From: Mycobacterium sp. 3519A
GTDB taxonomy: Bacteria; Actinomycetota; Actinomycetes; Mycobacteriales; Mycobacteriaceae
Direction of reading: 5' to 3'
NCBI RefSeq assembly: GCF_900240945.1
Contig: NZ_OESG01000013.1
Coordinates: forward strand, 2,086,888 to 2,150,887
Length of the DNA: 64,000 bases
This document shows positions 61,549 to 64,000 of the stretch, one piece after another (position 1 is the stretch's first letter; each line of letters starts with the position of its first letter). Below the pieces are notes generated by a model. That model had not been told where the DNA came from. It saw only the letters and a list, made by a program, of their open reading frames with translations, and did not search any database. The translations under genes were made by a program, and so were the position numbers.

Positions 61549-64000
61549 CCCGCGCGCGGGCCAACCGCCTCATCCGCGCCGACATCGGTTGCGACCGGAC
61601 CCGCTGCGGCCACCAGAACCACGGGCCGAGCAGCGCCGCAATCGACGGTGTCATGAAGGCGCGAATCACCAATGTGTCGAACAGCAGCCCGAGGCCGATG
61701 GTGGTGCCGATCTGGGCGACAATCACCATGGCGCTCACCGCCATCGACATCATGGTGAAGGCGAAGACCAGTCCCGCAGCGGTGACGACTGAGCCGCTGC
61801 CGCCCATGGCGCGGATGATGCCGGTGTTGATCCCGGCAGGGATCTCTTCCTTCATTCGCGCCACCAACAGCAGGTTGTAGTCCGCGCCGACGGCCAACAG
61901 GATGATCACCGCCATCGCCATCACCATGAACTCCAGCTGGATGCCCAACAGGTGCTGCCAGAACAACACCGACAGGCCGAACGACGCGCCCAGCGACAGC
62001 ACCACGGTGCCGACGATGACGGCCGCGGCCACGACACCGCGCGTGATGAGCAGCATGATGATGAAGATCAGGGTCAGCGCGGCGACGCCTGCGATCATCA
62101 GGTCGTATCGGTTGCCGTCCTCCATGTCCTTGAATGTCGATGCGGTGCCGCCGATGTAGACCTGTGAGCCTTCCAGCGGGGTGCCCTTGATGGCCTCGAA
62201 CGCGGCATTCTTGATGGCGTCGATGCGCTTGATGCCGTCGGCAGACAGCGGGTCTTCCTCGTGGGAGATGATGAACCGGACGGCGTGGCCGTTGGGGGAG
62301 ATGAAGTTGTCCATCCCACGCTGAAAGTCCTTGTTCTGGAAGATCTCTGGCGGCAAGTAGAAGGTGTCGTCGTTCAACGAGTCGTTGAACGCGTCCCCCA
62401 TCGCGGTCTGGTTCTCGTTCATCTCGTGCTGCTGATCCTGCATGCTCGACTGGCTGGACTGCATGCTCAGCATCATGTCGCGCGCGTTCTTCATCGTTTC
62501 GATCGTCGGCGGCATCGTCGCGATCATCTGCGGCATGAGTGCGTCGAGTTTGTTCAAGTCGGGCAGCAGACCCATGAAGTCGTCGGTCATGGTGTCGACG
62601 CCGTCGAGCGCATCGAAGGTCGACCGCAGCGACCAGCAGACCGGGATGTTGAAGCAGTGCGGTTCCCAGTACAGATAGTTACGAATCGGCCGGAAGAAGT
62701 CGTCGAAATCGGATATGTGGTCCCGCAATTCGGCGACATCGACGGCCATCTGGTTGGACTTGCCGACCATGCTGTGTGTCGTCGCGCTCATCTGTTCCAT
62801 CAGCACGATCATCCGGTCCATCGTGTCGACGGTCTTCTGCATGTCGTTGGCCTGCACCTTCATCAGGGCCATCACGTTGTTCATGTAGTCGCGGTTCATC
62901 TCCTGGAAGGTGCCGCTCATGCTCATCTGCGCCGGAATCGTGCTGAACTTGATCGGCTTGCCCTCGGGCCGCGTGATCGCCTGCACCCGGCCGATGCCTG
63001 GCACCTTCGTCACAGCTTTGGCGATCCGCTCGATCACCAGGAAGTCCGCCGAGTTGCGTAAGTCGTGATTGGTTTCGACCAGCAGCATTTCGGGGTTCAT
63101 CCGGGACACTGGGAAGTGCCGTTCTGCCGCTGCGAAGCCCTGGTTGGCGGGCAGATCGGCTGGCAAATATTTGCGGTCGTTGTAGCTGGGTTCGTAGCCG
63201 GGAAGGGTCAGCAGGCCGATCAGCGCGAGGAAGACCGTCATGGTCAGGATCCACCCCGGCCATCGGACGATGGCCGCCCCCAACCGACGCCAGAATCGGA
63301 TTCGCATGGCGCGCTTGGGTTCCAGCAATCCGAACCGGCTTGCGACGGTGATCAGCGCGGGGCCCAGCGTCAGCGCCGCGAACACACCGACGACCATGCC
63401 GACCGCGAGCGGGACACCGAGCGTCTGAAAGTAGGGCAGCCGGGTGAACGACAGGCAGAACGTCGCGCCCGCGATCGTCATACCCGAACCGAGCACCACA
63501 TGGGCGGTGCCGTGAAACATCGTGTAGAAGGCCGATTCTCGGTCCTCGCCGACTGTGCGTGCCTCCTGATATCGGCCGATCAGGAAGATCGCATAGTCGG
63601 TGGTGGCCGCGATCGCAAGCGTCACCAACAACTGGGTGGCGAACGTCGACAGCCCTATCAGGTCGTGATAGCCGAGGAACGCGACCACACCGCGGGTCGC
63701 CGACAATCCCAGCATCAGCATCAACAGCACCAGCACGACCGTGAAGATCGAGCGGTAGAAGAACAGCAGCATGGTGATGATGACGAGGATCGTGACGATC
63801 TCGATGGTGCGGATGCTGCTGTTGCCCGCCCGCTCCTGATCGGCCTGCATCGCGGGACCGCCGGTGACGAAGACCTTGACGCCGGGCGGCGGGGGCAAAC
63901 TCTCGACGAGCTTTTGCACTGCGGCGACCGACTCGTTGCCGAGCGCCTCGCCCATGTTGCCCGCCAGGTAGACCTGCACGTAGGCGGCCTTGCCGTCCTC
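61481..64000 (-). CDS. MmpL-family RND transporter (partial, N-terminus outside window)
   Basis: About 840 residues of an MmpL4/MmpL5-like transporter are visible; the frame is open to the window edge, where [20 protein letters not shown] begins, so the 5' end is missing. Membrane blocks: [40 protein letters not shown] (first TDY proton-relay motif); a periplasmic domain with methionine-rich helices (about [20 protein letters not shown] to [12 protein letters not shown]); and [20 protein letters not shown] (second, with Ala-Asp-Tyr). It ends in a short basic/Pro-rich tail after [10 protein letters not shown]. MmpL4/5-type proteins act with an MmpS partner in siderophore and drug export; an mmpS gene may lie to the right of the window. 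The last 68 bases overlap the convergent small gene. Confidence 0.92.
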   Translation of the reverse strand, partial: EDGKAAYVQVYLAGNMGEALGNESVAAVQKLVESLPPPPGVKVFVTGGPAMQADQERAGNSSIRTIEIVTILVIITMLLFFYRSIFTVVLVLLMLMLGLSATRGVVAFLGYHDLIGLSTFATQLLVTLAIAATTDYAIFLIGRYQEARTVGEDRESAFYTMFHGTAHVVLGSGMTIAGATFCLSFTRLPYFQTLGVPLAVGMVVGVFAALTLGPALITVASRFGLLEPKRAMRIRFWRRLGAAIVRWPGWILTMTVFLALIGLLTLPGYEPSYNDRKYLPADLPANQGFAAAERHFPVSRMNPEMLLVETNHDLRNSADFLVIERIAKAVTKVPGIGRVQAITRPEGKPIKFSTIPAQMSMSGTFQEMNRDYMNNVMALMKVQANDMQKTVDTMDRMIVLMEQMSATTHSMVGKSNQMAVDVAELRDHISDFDDFFRPIRNYLYWEPHCFNIPVCWSLRSTFDALDGVDTMTDDFMGLLPDLNKLDALMPQMIATMPPTIETMKNARDMMLSMQSSQSSMQDQQHEMNENQTAMGDAFNDSLNDDTFYLPPEIFQNKDFQRGMDNFISPNGHAVRFIISHEEDPLSADGIKRIDAIKNAAFEAIKGTPLEGSQVYIGGTASTFKDMEDGNRYDLMIAGVAALTLIFIIMLLITRGVVAAAVIVGTVVLSLGASFGLSVLFWQHLLGIQLEFMVMAMAVIILLAVGADYNLLLVARMKEEIPAGINTGIIRAMGGSGSVVTAAGLVFAFTMMSMAVSAMVIVAQIGTTIGLGLLFDTLVIRAFMTPSIAALLGPWFWWPQRVRSQPMSARMRRLARARATGLVPGGSSQVPPPRTGAQGR

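Overview
This is GC-rich actinobacterial chromosome that reads as a mycobacterium. The SigA, SigB and IdeR proteins are close to the M. tuberculosis proteins as I remember them. The Cei, DUF4193, DUF3710 and OB-fold genes, the MmpL transporters and the HemE-HemY-HemQ haem branch also fit. The amount of extra metabolic content (formate dehydrogenase, KatE-type catalase, extra transporters) suggests a fast-growing Mycolicibacterium-like species, but that is inference. I see no tRNA, rRNA or CRISPR array.

Layout. Most of the window follows the gene order of M. tuberculosis from about Rv2713 down to Rv2676c, as recalled: sthA (cut by the window start), DUF4192, ideR, sigB, DUF3099, DUF3039, then YihY/BrkB, RidA, sigA, ppgK, suhB, cei, DUF4193, DUF3093, dut, DUF3710, alpha/beta hydrolase, OB-fold, DUF3159, ceoC, ceoB, APC transporter, TRAM methyltransferase, ArsB-like permease plus CBS protein, dxs, RNase D, DUF3000, hemE, hemY, hemQ. 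Accessory blocks interrupt this backbone: (a) a lipid or polyketide operon at 5.3-16.4 kb; (b) a membrane protein, F420 oxidoreductase, O-methyltransferase and lipoprotein at 18.5-21.8 kb; (c) an MFS pump at 30-31.4 kb; (d) catalase, DNA glycosylase, DUF4242, LuxR regulator, Lrp and SRPBCC at 36.1-42.8 kb; (e) nhaA at 44.8-46.1 kb; (f) an IS30-type element, alpha/beta hydrolase, formate dehydrogenase with LysR regulator, and PhoD at 48-54.4 kb; (g) malic enzyme, a small exported protein and a partial MmpL at the right end.

The most interesting block is (a). Four head-to-tail genes, each overlapping the next by one to four bases, encode a single-module fully reducing type I PKS without a thioesterase, a PLP-dependent alpha-oxoamine synthase, a GNAT acyltransferase and an MmpL exporter. 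The simplest reading is a pathway in which an iteratively built fatty chain is released from the ACP by decarboxylative condensation with an amino acid. This would give a sphingoid-like alpha-amino ketone that may be N-acylated and is then exported. The operon sits between two genes that are neighbours in M. tuberculosis and follows an unusually AT-rich 0.2 kb stretch with inverted and direct repeats.

Other signals read directly from the sequence: an ECF-type promoter (GGGAAC-N17-CGTT) before sigB; a strong stem-loop after sigB; a folded leader with nested stems ahead of nhaA; two long perfect inverted repeats, each lying exactly between convergent genes; a T-N11-A dyad between fdh and its LysR-type regulator; and a KimA-like potassium transporter divergent from the CeoB/CeoC nucleotide-binding proteins.
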